From Saussurea involucrata (Eukaryota; Streptophyta; Magnoliopsida; Asterales; Asteraceae): a stretch of 64,000 bases of DNA. Under the pieces are notes generated by a model. The model worked only from the letters and a program-made list of their open reading frames with translations. It did no database searches and was not told where the DNA came from. Below, in pieces: positions 1 to 11,425 of this stretch; the stretch's first letter is position 1; every line of letters starts with the position of its first letter. A program made the position numbers and the translations under genes. The stretch spans positions 252,762,422 through 252,826,421 of the forward strand of contig CM066321.1 of NCBI GenBank assembly GCA_033807775.1. Direction: 5' to 3'.

Positions 1-733
1 CTCTCCCATCATGCTCATCTGAAATCTAGCAATTATCAGATCAGAAAACCATTTATTTAAACGAGGGTTAGACGCATCAAAGATAATATTATCTACATAA
101 ATTTGTACTAGAATAATCTCACCATCTTTGCGTTTGACAAACAAAGTCGTATCGATCTTACCTTTTTCAAAGCCAGAGACGAGTAGAAATTGTGATAGAA
201 CGTCGTACCATGCTCGAGGGGCTTGTTTCAAACCATACAAGGCTTTGTCCAAGATATAAACGTGGTTTGGATTTTTCCTTGTCGACGAAACCTTCGGGTT
301 GAGAGACGTATACCTCCTCTTTGAGAATACCATTTAAAAATGTTGTCTTCACATGCATTTGATATACCGTGAAGTTCTTGTAAGCCGTGTACGCCAGAAA
401 TAATCTGATTGCTTCAATACGTGCGACTGGGGCGTATGTCTCGTCATAATCTATCCCCTCTTGCTGTCGGTAGCCTTTCGCTATAAGTCTCGCCTTGTTA
501 CGAACTATGATGCCATCTTCATCTTTCTTGTTTTTGAACACCCACTTTGTGCCTATGATACTCTTATCAGCTGGACGTGGAACAAGCCTCCAGACTTTCA
601 ACGCTTCGAATTGATTTATCTCTTCTTGCATAGCTAAAATCCAATCCGGATCATTTAACGCTTCCTTAACAGTGAGTGGTTCAATATTACTCAAAAACAT
701 TGAAAATAAACACTCATTTACTGTTGCACTCAA
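1..733 (-). pseudogene. Copia reverse transcriptase fragment (copy 1), broken
   Basis: Start of the RT domain of pol. Readable motifs are EALNDPDWILAMQEEINQFE, WRLVPRP and IIGTKWVFKNK, then the fingers/palm segment up to FLNGILKEEVYV. The usual catalytic QMDVK motif reads QMHVK, so the first catalytic aspartate is replaced by histidine. The frame shifts near 255; bases 1-166 continue in another frame and hold the second catalytic motif as IYVDN where YVDD is expected. Both changes predict an inactive enzyme. RT copies the element RNA into DNA inside virus-like particles (family knowledge). RNase H and the element's 3' end lie outside the window. Confidence 0.85.
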
Positions 734-1964
734 AGTAGACGAGCGAATTTGAACTGGCGAATTTGGATCACCTATTACTTGATGAATAGGATGAGCCTTC
801 GTCCACTTTGTTGTATGAGGGTGAGGAGCATATGATTTTTGAACGTTATCAAGAGTAGCATTTGTGCCTTCTTCGGTTAGAGGAACATCTGGTTTAGCAC
901 TTGGAATTTCTGAAGGAATATCAGAAGATTCCGGTTGTTGCTGAGGAATACTTTGTTCATTAACCGAAGAACTAGCATGATGTGTAGATCCTTCTACATT
1001 AATTGTAGTCTCTTGTTGTGTATGAACAACTTCTGGTACTTGAATATCTTGAACAGGAATGGAAACATCAACCGATATTGAAATAGGAGCACCATCCTGT
1101 TAGAATCAGCAAATTTATTGTAAGTACCATAAAATTCATCATAAAACTCATCAAATAACAAATCAAGATCAGTTAAATGAGATTTTGAGGTTGAAGGTTG
1201 ATCCTGATTAGATATTGGAACAGGTTCTGAACTGAGATGTCCAGAAGCTAAATTTCCGGTTATGACGGGTTCTAAACTGTTTTGAACAGAAGCCAACTCG
1301 TGATGTTCGTCGAATTTGACATTTACACTTTCCATGATTGATCTGGATTGCTTCAGGTATATCCGATATGAAGCCGCTGAGAAAGAATATCCAACGAAGA
1401 TACCATCAATCGCCTTTGGATTGAACTTGTTCCGTTGTTCTTTATCGTTCAAGACATAACACCTACATCCAAAAACACGAAAATGTTTTATATTAGGTTT
1501 CCGGTTATTCATGATTTCATACGGGGTTTTACCAAACCGGCGGTGTATGACAGAACGGTTTTGAGTATAACATGCGGTTGCTATGGCCTCGGCCCATAAG
1601 AAGAGAGGTAGATTTGAATACGCCAACATATCGCAGATTCGACTAATGTTCTGTTACGTCGTTCTACAACACCGTTTTGTTCAGGAGTTCTGGCGGCAGA
1701 AAACTATTGCATAATCCCATTTGACTCATAGAATTCGCCTAGGATTCTGTTCTTGAATTCTGTACCATTATCCGAACGTACGATTTTAACTGAAATCTGC
1801 ATGTTGTTCTGAGCTGACTTGATAACACTAATCAGAAGTTCTAAAGTTTCATCTTTCGAACGAATAAACTTAACCCATGTGTATCTTGAAAAATCATCAA
1901 CTATTACCAAGACATACTTCCTCCCACTTATGCTTTCGGTTTTCATTGGACCGCACAAATCCAC
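734..1964 (-). pseudogene. Copia integrase (copy 1), broken
   Basis: Integrase core and C-terminal linker. The 1704-1964 stretch has the first and second acidic motifs (MDLCGPMK and VRSDNGTEFKN). An in-frame TAG follows, then the region with the catalytic glutamate (EQNGVVERRNRT), then a frameshift near 1640. The frame 1629-994 carries the usual downstream block FLWAEAIATACYTQNRS and the FRVFGCRCYVLND block typical of copia integrases. The linker towards RT (994-734) is low-complexity and not open in one frame. All three acidic residues can still be read, but in separate frames. The enzyme joins the cDNA to the chromosome and makes 5-bp target repeats (family knowledge). Confidence 0.85.
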
Positions 1965-2573
1965 ATGTAAAAGTTCAAGTATGCTCTTCGTTGTAGGTTA
2001 TGGTTTAGGCTTGTGAGGAACCCTCTTCATCTTCCCTTTCTCACACGCATCACATAAATTTTCGGCATTGAATTTCAAAGTGGGAAGCCCCCGAACTAAA
2101 TCCCCTAAAACCAGCTTCTGAATATATCGAAAATTCAGATGCGATAACCGTCGGTGTCATAACCAACTTTGTTGTTCCGAAGCCTTCGATAGGAGACACA
2201 CTTCATTGGTTGGTTTTACATTAGACAAATTAATTGTGTAAAGATTCGACTTTCGAGTGCCAGCAAGAAGTTATGTTCCCTCCTCAGTCTTGACACAACA
2301 TCTTGTCTTTTTAAAATTCACCTCTAAATCTTTATAACAAAATTGTCCTATACTGAATAAGTTGTGCTCCAATCCTTCAACATAGTTGACTTTCTTTATT
2401 GTGAGATTATCTTGAACAATGTCTCCAAAACCCTTGATTGGAGCAACTTGATTATTTCCAAATCTCACTCGACCAAGATCTTTTTCAACAAAATTAGATA
2501 ACATGTGTCTTTGGCCTATCATATGCTTCGAACATCCCGAATCTAAGTACCATAACTTATTTTTCTGCATCAA
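1965..2573 (-). pseudogene. Aspartic protease end and GAG-pre-integrase zinc domain (copy 1), broken
   Basis: The frame 2573-2271 holds the copia protease signature LWYLDSGCSKHM (DSG active site) and the following HNLFSIGQF block. Downstream the zinc-binding GAG-pre-integrase domain is recognisable on the minus strand between about 2270 and 2020 (HRRLSHLNF, then LCDACEKGK), but it contains a TGA in place of a tryptophan codon and a second stop after the CDAC motif. The start of this frame lies 7 bases below the gag stop and is in the same frame as gag, so protease would need readthrough or splicing across that stop. Confidence 0.8.
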
Positions 2574-2579
2574 CCAGAT

Positions 2580-4604
2580 TTAAACATTTTTAGGTACCCA
2601 CTTAAAATTGGGTCCTTTTTGGTTAGTTTGCGAAGTCATTGTTTTAGAATTCGGTGACTTCTTCTTTTTCCGCAAATTTGATTTTCTAGGAACATTTGGA
2701 AAAAAATAAGAATTGTCCCAACAACAAGAACCAGGCATAGCAACCACACTGTCATAACCACAAACAGAACAAAAACATTCACCATGTTCAAAACTCAACA
2801 ACTGGTCTTTCGAGTAACTCTTGTAAGATTTTACAAAAGATTGTTTGTTACTCGCACCAAATTGTTTATTCTTTGTAAAACTACTATTTTTATCATTCTG
2901 TTTGGTTGAATCAGACTTTGTTTGCTTTACCCGCCATTCTTGCACTTTCTCCTTCTGATTCACAAGATTATCTGAAACAACAAAAGATTTAGAATTAGAA
3001 CCTTTAGAACTTTGAACTTGAGTTATCTTTGACTTTTTACTCTTCTTTCTTTTCTCTAAAGGTGGTTTCTTTGTGTTTGAACATTCACATTTACAAAAAA
3101 TACTTGAAGGTTTTTCATTTGTAAACAAAAATTCTGAATGGTCCGAAAGCTTCTTTGAGAAATCAAATGAACAATCTTTTCCTTTGTCAGTTTCCTTTGG
3201 TTTTGACTTGGTTTCGAAAATATGATCATTAGGCATATATTCACAATCAGAATCAGAATCGACATTGTGAATTTCAAAGTCCTTTTTGGAATCAGGTGTA
3301 GTCCATGTTTTGAAAGCATATTCTCTTCGTTCTTTTTCCAATTCTTTTTCTAACTCGTCCACATCTTCAGAAAGCTCAAATATTTTCATTTCATAAGATT
3401 GTTTTTCCTTTTCGAAACTGACTTTCTCAAATTCAAATTGTGCTCTTTCAAGATTAAAAGTATCTTCGAATTCAGACATTGTATTAATGTTTCCTTCTTT
3501 CAAAGATTTTTCTAATGTCATCACTTTTCAAGAAAGTTCACAAATTTGTTCTTTAAGAAAGTTGCTTTCTTCAAGATTAAACCAGCTTTTCAGTGCAAAT
3601 TCCTTTCTTTCATTTTCTAGGACAATCTCTAATTCAGTTTTTGTCTTTGAAAATTCAGTAAACTTTTCTTCAAATGATTTGATTTGATTTATAAAGTTGG
3701 CTTTCTCACATTCCAATTGAGTATGCTCAGAGAGTAGAATATTCTCAAGATCCACCACTTTCTTAGAAAGTTGGAGACATTTTTTATCAACCTTTTGTTT
3801 AGCATCAAAACTGCTCTTTGATGAATCAGAAAACTTTTTGATCAAAGATTTTTCAATAGTAAGAGTCTCCTTTTCCACCTCATCTTTAAAACTAGAAGAA
3901 ATTTCCTTAAAGCTATTTGAATAAACAGCTGAAAGGATATCCTTTTCAAACTCAAATTTGATCCTTTGTTCTAAAATGGAGATTTCAAGCTCACAAATTC
4001 TCCATTCTAGAACCAATGTTGGAACATATTTCTTAGCTTCAAAGACTTGTTCGGTGGTTGGCTTTGTAGCACATATATCAAAATAATTGTTTGGAAGTGT
4101 TCCATGTGGATTCTTAAGAGTCTTCTCCGTCTCTCGAGTATAACAAAATGGAAGTTGTATATGAGTTGTTAATGACCTTTTTCTCGATTCCTCTTCTAAA
4201 GTTTCCTTTTCACCTATCCACGGAATTTCGAACTCGGGCCAATATCGTGCATATCTTAGACATTTGAAATCATACAATGTAGGTAATGTAAAGATAGCTT
4301 TGGCCAAATGTTTGGGGTTTTCGTAACCAAGTCCCCAGTACTTATTGACTGGACTTACAAGTCTTGGCTTGTTCAAATGAATAGTTTGGTCAGTTTTGCC
4401 TCTCAAGTACAACTTCTTTTCCAAATCTTCAATTTTGTTTAAAAATTCTGTATTTTGATTTGAAAGATTTGTCAAAGATAATTCACATTCATTATTCATT
4501 GCTTCTAAGTCTTTGATTTGTTTGTTCAACAGTAACTATCGGACAAAAGTTTGTACGACTTGGACCAACTGTCGTATGAGACTTGTACGACCTGAGCTTT
4601 TGAA
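2580..4604 (-). pseudogene. Gag coiled-coil extension (copy 1, second family)
   Basis: Two successive open stretches (4529-3528 and 3524-2580) encode long Glu/Lys/Phe/Ser-rich heptad-like sequence, so mostly coiled coil, probably particle-structural. An internal segment of about 100 residues (TDQTIHLNKPRLVSPVNKYW onwards) is less charged and may be folded. The C-terminus has a cysteine cluster CFCSVCGYDS, then GPNFKWVPKNV and stop. The WVPK ending recurs at the end of gag in every copia element of the window. One stop separates the two ORFs, and 4530-4604 is in a shifted frame. Unlike its right-hand neighbour, this part has no CAGAGG/TTCTG word enrichment, which marks it as another family. 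Confidence 0.7.
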
Positions 4605-6268
4605 CTTTCCTTTTCTTCAAAAATTTTGGCTTTTTCTTGAGTGAGAAGCCTTACTTCTCTCTCATTAAAGGTGAGTCTTTTCTAAATGCTTTCATTTATC
4701 TCTTTTAGTTCAATCAGTTCAATGTTAAGTTTAGATAAATCATCATCTACAGAATTAGTACAAGAGGTAGAGTTTAAAGTGGATACCTCAGCGTCAGTGC
4801 CGGAGTCGACTTCTGCCATGCCACAGAACAGGGAATTGGTGGTGTATTCATCGTCAGAGGTAAAGTCTGACTCGAAGTCCTCCTTATTTGCCTCAGAATG
4901 CCCTTTGTTCGCCATTAGGGATTTTTGCGCATAATACTCAGCCTTCTTTTTGTAAAAAACTGAGTCCTTCTGTGGGCGATTTGGTCTACTTCTGCATTCA
5001 TTTGCGAAATGCCTGGCTTGCCGCAGTTGAAACAACCTTGGGAGGTGTTTCCAGCTCGATCGTCGGACTTCTGTCGGTCTCCACCTTTCTCCGTTCGGCA
5101 TTCGTTTGCGTAATGACCAGGCTTACCACATTTGTAGCATTCTTGTGTGTGGCTTACCTTGTCATCTGACCTCTGTTGGTCATTTCCTCTGTAGTTTCTG
5201 TCGCTCGACCTCTGTTGGTAATCATTTCTGTAGTCTGACCTCTGTCGGTTATTTCTATCATCCGATCTCTGTCGGTCACTCGATTCTTCTCTTCTTCCAT
5301 CATCACTTCTACTGCTCTGGTTGTCTCTGCCATATCGATCATTTCCAGAATTCCTTTGGTTACCTATGAACTCCCTTGTCAATAGAGCCAATGATTTAGC
5401 TAATGACGCAAGAGTTATCTCTTCCTCTATCAGCTCGTCTTCTTCGCTATCAACCATCACTATTTTCTTCTTTTCCTTCTTCTTCTCCTCTGTTGCTCTC
5501 TCTTTTCTCGGTCTCTCTGCAGCCTCTGTTGATTTACTAACCAATGCGTATGGTGCAATGGTTAGTGTTTTAGCCTGTGCTATTTGAGGCTCTTGTGCGG
5601 CTAGTGTTCCATAGAGATCAGAGAGTGTCCAGGAGTCTAGATCTTGGTTTGTTTGTAAAGACATAGACAATTGAAGCCACTCATCATTCAGGCTCTTTAG
5701 AAACATGACGTTATTTTCTTCCGAGGTTCTGTGAATGCCAGACTTTCTGCATTTGTTTATGAGAGAGTTGAACCGGTCGTATGTTGTTTGCAGAGATTCT
5801 GTTGCAGAGGCTCTGAAGGCATGATATTCATTTATGTATTGTGCCCTTCGGTTCTTCTGCGTTTTAGCACCCCCCCCCCCCTTCCAACTGTCTTTCTAAT
5901 TCTTTCCAAAGATCGTGCGCTGTTTCGCATGCATCTAAGGATTGAAAAAGTTCGTTGGGGATAGCCATGATCAATATTCTTTTTGTTTTCTGTGCAACTT
6001 CATCTTCTGCCCTATCTTCATCTGACCATTCTCCTTTTAGCTTAGGTCTTTGATGTTCAGGGATTTCAAGAGATCCAGCAGTAGCTGGTATACGTGGCAT
6101 AGTTATCATAGGGACTGGAGGAGGATTGTAAAGATATTGTGTGAGAGTTTTTTCAGTACCCTCAAAGAAATGAACCATTCTTATCTTCCATTGAGGATAC
6201 TCATCTCGAAGGAGAGTAGGGGGTTTGGTTAATGAGCGAGCAGTGAAAAAGTTATTGGAATTTGTCAT
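4605..6268 (-). pseudogene. Gag polyprotein, N-terminal and zinc-knuckle part (copy 1)
   Basis: Gag binds the genomic RNA and builds the particle. The start ATG is at 6268 (MTNSNNFFTA). The N-terminal UBN2/gag-like segment (RDEYPQWKIRMVHFFEG) is followed by an Arg/Ser/Asp-rich region with repeated SDDRNNRQRSD-like units and a CX2CX4HX4C knuckle (CYKCGKPGHYANEC). A second knuckle is destroyed by a 1-base loss near 5010 that is absent from copy 2. A C-run of 13 near 5868-5881 (5 in copy 2) breaks the frame after residue 130. So three frames (6268-5864, 5706-4915, 5101-4682) carry one former ORF. Sequence to the left, across 4605, is from another family. Confidence 0.85.
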
Positions 6269-6546
6269 TGTAAGAGTTTTTCAGGGGTTCAGAAAGGATA
6301 ATATGATGAAAGATTTATGAGTACGAAGATCTGGAAGGATTTCTGGGTAATAAATAATATCCAGAAGTATTTTAATGGTGTTCTAACCTGGAAAAATAGT
6401 TTCTATCAGAATATCACGTTCGAATGAATCGAAAAGTGATAGGAAAACAGAAACTTTTTAACGTGATGAAGAGTAGGTTAAAAACATAATGAAATCTATC
6501 AATAATGTTGTCAAACGAGGATCACTTGATATTGAAAATCAAGGAA

Positions 6547-6559
6547 GGCTCTGATACCA
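6547..6559 (-). promoter_or_regulatory. tRNA-Met primer binding site, copy 1
   Basis: Minus strand reads TGGTATCAGAGCC, the standard plant initiator tRNA-Met primer site, two bases after the LTR end. The 278-base leader from 6546 to the gag ATG at 6268 has no ORF and nothing else I can name. Confidence 0.9.
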
Positions 6560-6561
6560 AT

Positions 6562-7373
6562 TGTTGGTTCCCGTTTTGCTTATACAAGATTGTCAGATCT
6601 ATTAGTTCTAGTTTATGTTTGATGCGGAAGCGTATTTGAAGAACTAACAGATATGTTTGATAGATTTAGAACACACAATATAAATAAACAGTGATCAGAA
6701 TATGATATCTCAAAGTTTACTGAGTTCCAATATATCTAGCAAGAACAGATTTAAGAACAGTAAGTATGCAAAGCTTTAAACAGATATGACTCTAAATGTG
6801 CATAAGCTAAGTGTTCTTGTATGTTGATTACTATTTTTGAAGTACTAAACATTAGTCTTCCTTTTATACTACTCTAAGGGGACCATAAAGCATGAGTTAC
6901 TGTTTAGAACGGATGGCATGAACAGTTGAACGGATGGCATGAACAAACGTGTTGTATTGCATTTAATGCCACAGACGTCTATTATGTACTAAGCCCTATT
7001 GAGTCCAATCAGAGTTTGACACGTTGAAGTTGGACAGGGCACGCTGCCATGCAAGTTGATGAACAGGTCCAGGAACAGTAGCAAGATATTATAAATATCT
7101 TCCAAGTCTTTAGTGAGGACCACAGAGGCTCTCTAAAGTGTTACAAAGGTTCTGCGGTCTGGTCCTTTGTAGAGCAGTCTTCACCGGATTCCAAGTCTTT
7201 GGTCTTCTTTGCTCGTACGACAGAGGTTCTGTAGGACGCCTCTGTAGCTTCTGTAACTTCTTGACCTTGATCTCTCGGTAAGTTCGGCAGAGCCTCTATA
7301 AGAGGCTTTCTTCACTTAGCCTATTTTTCACTACTTCTAAATTCTTCTACGATTAGGAAGATTGAAGCTAACA
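6562..7373 (-). repeat. LTR, shared by copies 1 and 2 (812 bp)
   Basis: Bounded by TG/CA: TGTTAGCTTC on the minus strand to AACCAACA. Followed on the minus strand by a primer site (6547-6559) and preceded by a polypurine tract (7374-7386), so it is at once 3' LTR of the right copy and 5' LTR of the left copy. Nearly the same as 23306-24123 (roughly 3 percent different by eye). TATA box TATAAAAG on the minus strand at 6861-6868. It contains many imperfect palindromes of the CAGAGG..TTCTGT type, for example stem AGCCTCT/AGAGGCT around 7288-7305. Confidence 0.9.
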
Positions 7374-7386
7374 ATCTCCCCCTAAG
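7374..7386 (-). promoter_or_regulatory. Polypurine tract, copy 2
   Basis: Minus strand CTTAGGGGGAGAT directly before the 3' LTR; primes plus-strand DNA synthesis in LTR elements. It confirms that the LTR at 6562-7373 closes the right-hand copy. The 169 bases between it and ORF3 (7387-7555) show nothing else. Confidence 0.85.
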
Positions 7387-7555
7387 TAGTGAAAAATAAA
7401 AATTTGACATTGAAGTACTTTAGGCTAAGTTAGATAAGACAGAGGTTAAACAATACCTCGAAAGTTCTTTCATTCAGAAATATGCCAGAGGCATTTTACA
7501 TTTGAGTATTATGAAAGATAAACTGAAAATGGTTTGCAGAGATTTTGTTTGAGAA

Positions 7556-9853
7556 TCAGATGTTGGCGTCTTTGAAATCGTTGTAGGTTCTGTTGTCTCT
7601 TCCGACTTCTCTGATCTCGTTGTAGAAACTGATGCAGAGTTCTCTTAAGCGGATTGTAGCATCAATCTCTCTGATGAAAGCATCTGCAGCGTCTCTATCC
7701 ATTTGCTCGGTATCTCTGTATTTTACAAGGTTTGCTCTGAACATGTTCAGAGTACTGGTTGCGTACTTCTGACAGTCCATGGTCACAAAAAGTTTGACTT
7801 CGCCTTGTGGGTTTTGAAATACTAACCCGAACCTTGGTTCTGTAATGATTGAGTTGGGCACAGCGTCAGGTGGGCAGCGATCCTCTGGTGGTCGAAGGTT
7901 CAGATGTTTGAGACCAAGATCCTTTCCTAGCTGAAAGTCTGTCAAACTGTAGATCATAAGCCTTTCCCTCATTGCTTTTCTCAATACTTGATAGGCTCTG
8001 GTGTTTGGCTCTGTGTTGTAGTTGTCCTTCGTCCATTGCAGAAGGTCAGGTAGATCATAGGGATTCATATTCCTTAGGTCAGCATCAGCGAAGGTGGTTT
8101 CTGAATTGTTTTCCCTTCTGACTCTGTAAAGATTGTACCTGACCCTTGGATAAGTTCTTGTAAAGGAGTACCTACAGAATATTACCTTTTTGTTCTTGTG
8201 GATTGAGAAGACGTCTGCTCTGGTTCTTGGCTTTGTCCTGGTGAAGACGTTCTCAAATTCTTCTCTGATCTTTGGATCTGTCACATTATCTGTTGGATGA
8301 TTGGTCTGAAAGGTTTGTTTATAGAGGTATTTGTATACGACTTCTTCCATTTCTTCTTGTGTTGGACCTGGTTGTGGTACTTGTCTTCTGAGACTCTCCA
8401 TCTTTCGAACAACTTCTGCAGCTCTACCTGTTAGAGGAATGTCTGACAGAGGCTTCATTCCATATGCCCAGTCCTCTTCTTCAGGCTTTGGAGTTTGGAA
8501 GGCATCAAAGGCGCTCTTCATCAATTTCTCTGTAGGCTTGGGCAATGATTTCTTTTTCTTGGGCTCTTCTGTCAGTATTGCTTTGCCCTTGTCTTTGGCT
8601 TTTGGAGGTGCAGAACCTGTTGCTTCTGTAGGTTTGGGTGTTGGTGCTTCTGTTGGAATGATGGGGGTTGCCTCTATAGGTTTTGACACTTGTGTTTGAG
8701 AGGACTTTTGTGGCATTGGTTCTGTTGAAGGACTTTCTTCCAAGATGATTACCACAGGGGTGGTTGTTGCCTCTGTGGTTTGTTGATCAGTTTCTGGTAC
8801 TTGGGTTTCTTCAGGAGTTGATTCCACAGAGATGGGTGTTGTCTCTGTGGTCTGTTGAGTTTGTTATTGGATTTGTTCTGGAGGGGCTTGGTTGATTGGT
8901 TCTGCTGCGATTGATGAAGTTGGTAGTCCTCTGCTCGTAGCTTTCTCCCTTGTATTCTCCCCCTCAGGATGATCTGATGGACCAGGATGGTCATCATCAG
9001 AGTTATCCTGACCCTTATCAGAAGTACCCTCTGCTCTGCAAGAAGCTTTGGGTTTCTTTGGTAGTTCTGCTCCTGCGGCCATCAACTTTGCGCATACATC
9101 ATCACAGAGGCCGATTAGAGTTGCAAGCTCTGCTTCTGTGTTGAAGCGCATTCTGCCGACACTTGCTCTGAACTCTTTGTCGTAGTTGGCATTTGCGGTA
9201 GTGAAGGAGACGATGACTTTTGTGACCTGGTTTATCACATTCTGCCCCAGCTCTGTTAGTTGTGCTCTGGTCATGTAGTCTTTAGGCTGCATCATCACAG
9301 TGTTGCGCATTGCTTCTTCTTGTACGTGTTTTAGGGCGTTCTGTAGATCTGCAGGTGTAATGCCCTTTGCTTTGTTGGATTGCTTATTCATTTGTTCAAG
9401 GAAATGTTTGACTGATTCCTTGAACGCAGAAGTTGCGGCTATCCCGAATTCTTTAGCGGCAGAAGTGGCTATTTTCGTGGCAGTTGTTTCAGCAGAGGAC
9501 TTCATCTGGGTGATGGCGGATTTCACTTCTGTGGACAGACTGTCCATTTTGGTGTTCAGATTTAGTAAGGTCGTCGATGTTGTCTCTGCAAAAGATTTGA
9601 AAGAGCTTTGCAACTCTTTCATGGTTTGGTTCACAGAGGTGACAATGGTTTGGAACTCATCCCTTGATACTTGTGTCCCTGGTGTAACCTCTGGAGGAAC
9701 ACATTCATCTCCATAGTTAGTCCCTGCTCCTGGGACACCTTCGTTCACCCTTGTTTGTATGTTGGGGGTGGAAGGATTTCCATCTGATCTTCGAGAAGAA
9801 ACCTGAGTTTCGATCTCTACAGAAGTTCTGTGAAGAACAGTGTCCAAATCCAC
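7556..9853 (-). pseudogene. ORF3 C-terminal part (SIRE env-like/ORF3 position), copy 2
   Basis: Two stretches in the same frame (9853-8864 and 8827-7556) separated by a TAA at 8864. The first has an Ala/Ser/Thr/Lys-rich helical segment (SFKSFAETTSTTLLNLNTKM), probably coiled coil. Then comes a Pro/Thr/Glu-rich linker of about 120 residues and a C-terminal globular-looking domain with aromatic motifs (KKVIFCRYSFTRTYPRVRYN, NPYDLPDLLQWTKDNYN). I see no clear signal peptide or membrane span, so the label env-like rests only on position after pol in the SIRE/Maximus lineage. The function is unknown. The 52,000-59,000 element has a protein of the same layout at the same place. Confidence 0.6.
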
Positions 9854-11425
9854 TCCAGAGGTGGGTATCAGAATGTTCTTCTGTTGACTCGGAGACTTGT
9901 CTAGAGTCTCTTCGTCTTTGTGCTCACTACTTCTCTCTGAAAGAAATTTTGGCCCTATATTGTGCGTGGCAGAGGAAACGAATTCCTCTGTTAAGTGTTC
10001 TAGTGTGATCTGGGGCGATGAATCACGAACTATAGGTGAGTCTCTTTGAGGAGACTCCCTAGGAATGGATTCCCCGGTTTCTGTGGGCGCAGAGGTTGAA
10101 AGAATAACCTCTGGCTGGATGGGTTGGGTTTGGATCGAGCTGTGCTGCTCTTTTTCAATAACTCCTTCTGCAGCTAGACCTGCGGAGTTAGATGTGTGGG
10201 TTGCACTGGGAGGGGGTGAGGGATGTGTGCCTTCTACAACTTCGGCATCTTTTTCCTTTTCTTTTTCTTTTCATCCCATTCTTTCTAAAACCTTTGTAAC
10301 CTCATCTCTATTCCACTCAACTTCTGTTTGTAGCCTAAACCTTTCCCTAATGGCATCATCAGACATATCGATTTCTTCTATACCTTCTTCTGAGGCTGGG
10401 TTTGGACTCCTTCTGTGGACGTCCAGTCCCTGTTGGATGAAGGGGTTCTGTAGAATGTTAGGGGTTTCAGATGGTTGATCTCTGGGGGTTTGATCATCTT
10501 CTTGCAGATTAGTGTCAATGCCATAGATAGAGAAGTCTTGTTCTTCTGTGGTGCGGTGGTCAAGTGGTTGTGCCGTCCACCCAGCTGTATTTAGGGTGTT
10601 GGCAATTTCAGGGTTTTGAAGGAAATCGTTTAAGCTACCTTGATGAGCGAATCGATCTGGGGATTGATAAGGTGATTGATATCCCTCTTCTGTAACTTCG
10701 ACTTCTGCATTCTCTTCTTCTGCAGTTTCTTCTTCTGCAGTTTCTTCTTCTGCAGTTTCTTCGACCCGGGTTTCTGCGACCTCTTCTTCAACCACTTCTG
10801 CAGCTGCATCTTCTGCGATGGTAACCATTTGATCAAGTGATTTCCCATGCTTCTTTTTGGTCTTCCTCCTCTTGGGTTTTGGTGCCCCTTCTTCTGTGGG
10901 TTTCGATTTTCTTTTCTTTTGTTTTGGAGAAGAGGGAGGAGCAGAGGAGCTAACTTCTGTGGTACGAGGAGGTGAAGATTGAGCTTCTGCAACGTTTGTA
11001 GAGGTGCCTTCTGCAGTTTTCCTCTTCTTTGTTTTTGGGGTAGAGGTAGAGGCTTTAGAAGAAGACTTCTTTCCCATGAGCTCGGCACGTTTGGCTATAA
11101 AACTAAGTTGGATTGCCATGTGTTTTGCTAGTTTCTGCTCCTTCGCTTCTGTAGAGAGGGGTTCTACAACTATTATTCCTAGGGGGACACCTAAACGCGG
11201 GGGTGTCATAAGACTCGATTTTGGAGTTCTATGATCGCGTATATATTCTAACTTAAGGGTTTTGTTCTTGGCGTAGCTCAGAAGCTTCTTTGACAGAGGT
11301 CTGCAGTGGGTGTAGCCATCTACATGATCGGTGGGGATGTTTTTGTTCATTGGGAACTGTTTGGGAGTCAGCCCTTCCATTGGCCAGTTCTGTATCATCA
11401 GCAGAGGTTCGAACAGGACTCCCAA
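9854..11425 (-). pseudogene. ORF3 middle part: basic and acidic low-complexity region, copy 2
   Basis: The main stretch 11425-10271 starts with about 110 residues of ordinary composition (WPMEGLTPKQFPMNKNIPTD...). Then come a Lys/Arg-rich block with two possible nuclear-localisation clusters (PKTKKRKTAEG, PKPKRRKTKKKHGK) and an acidic repeat of the unit EETAE (about 10750-10690). After a stop at 10271 the same frame resumes at 9853. 9854-10270 is the linking sequence in that frame and is not open. The basic clusters suggest nuclear targeting or nucleic-acid binding rather than an envelope protein; that is inference. Confidence 0.55.

Larger units (their letters stand above)
1..7373 (-). mobile_element. 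Chimeric SIRE/Maximus-type Ty1-copia element, copy 1 (left end outside window)
   Basis: Minus-strand copia element read from its 5' LTR (6562-7373) through primer site, gag, coiled-coil region, protease, integrase and the start of reverse transcriptase, leaving the window at base 1. Domain order protease-integrase-RT is Ty1/copia; the long coiled-coil gag extension is typical of the SIRE/Maximus lineage (family knowledge). From 4605 rightwards it is nearly the same as 20706-23305 of the neighbouring copy. Left of 4605 the similarity stops abruptly and another pol lineage begins, so the copy is a recombinant. Its LTR also serves as 3' LTR of the right-hand copy. Every coding segment has stops or frameshifts. 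Confidence 0.85.
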
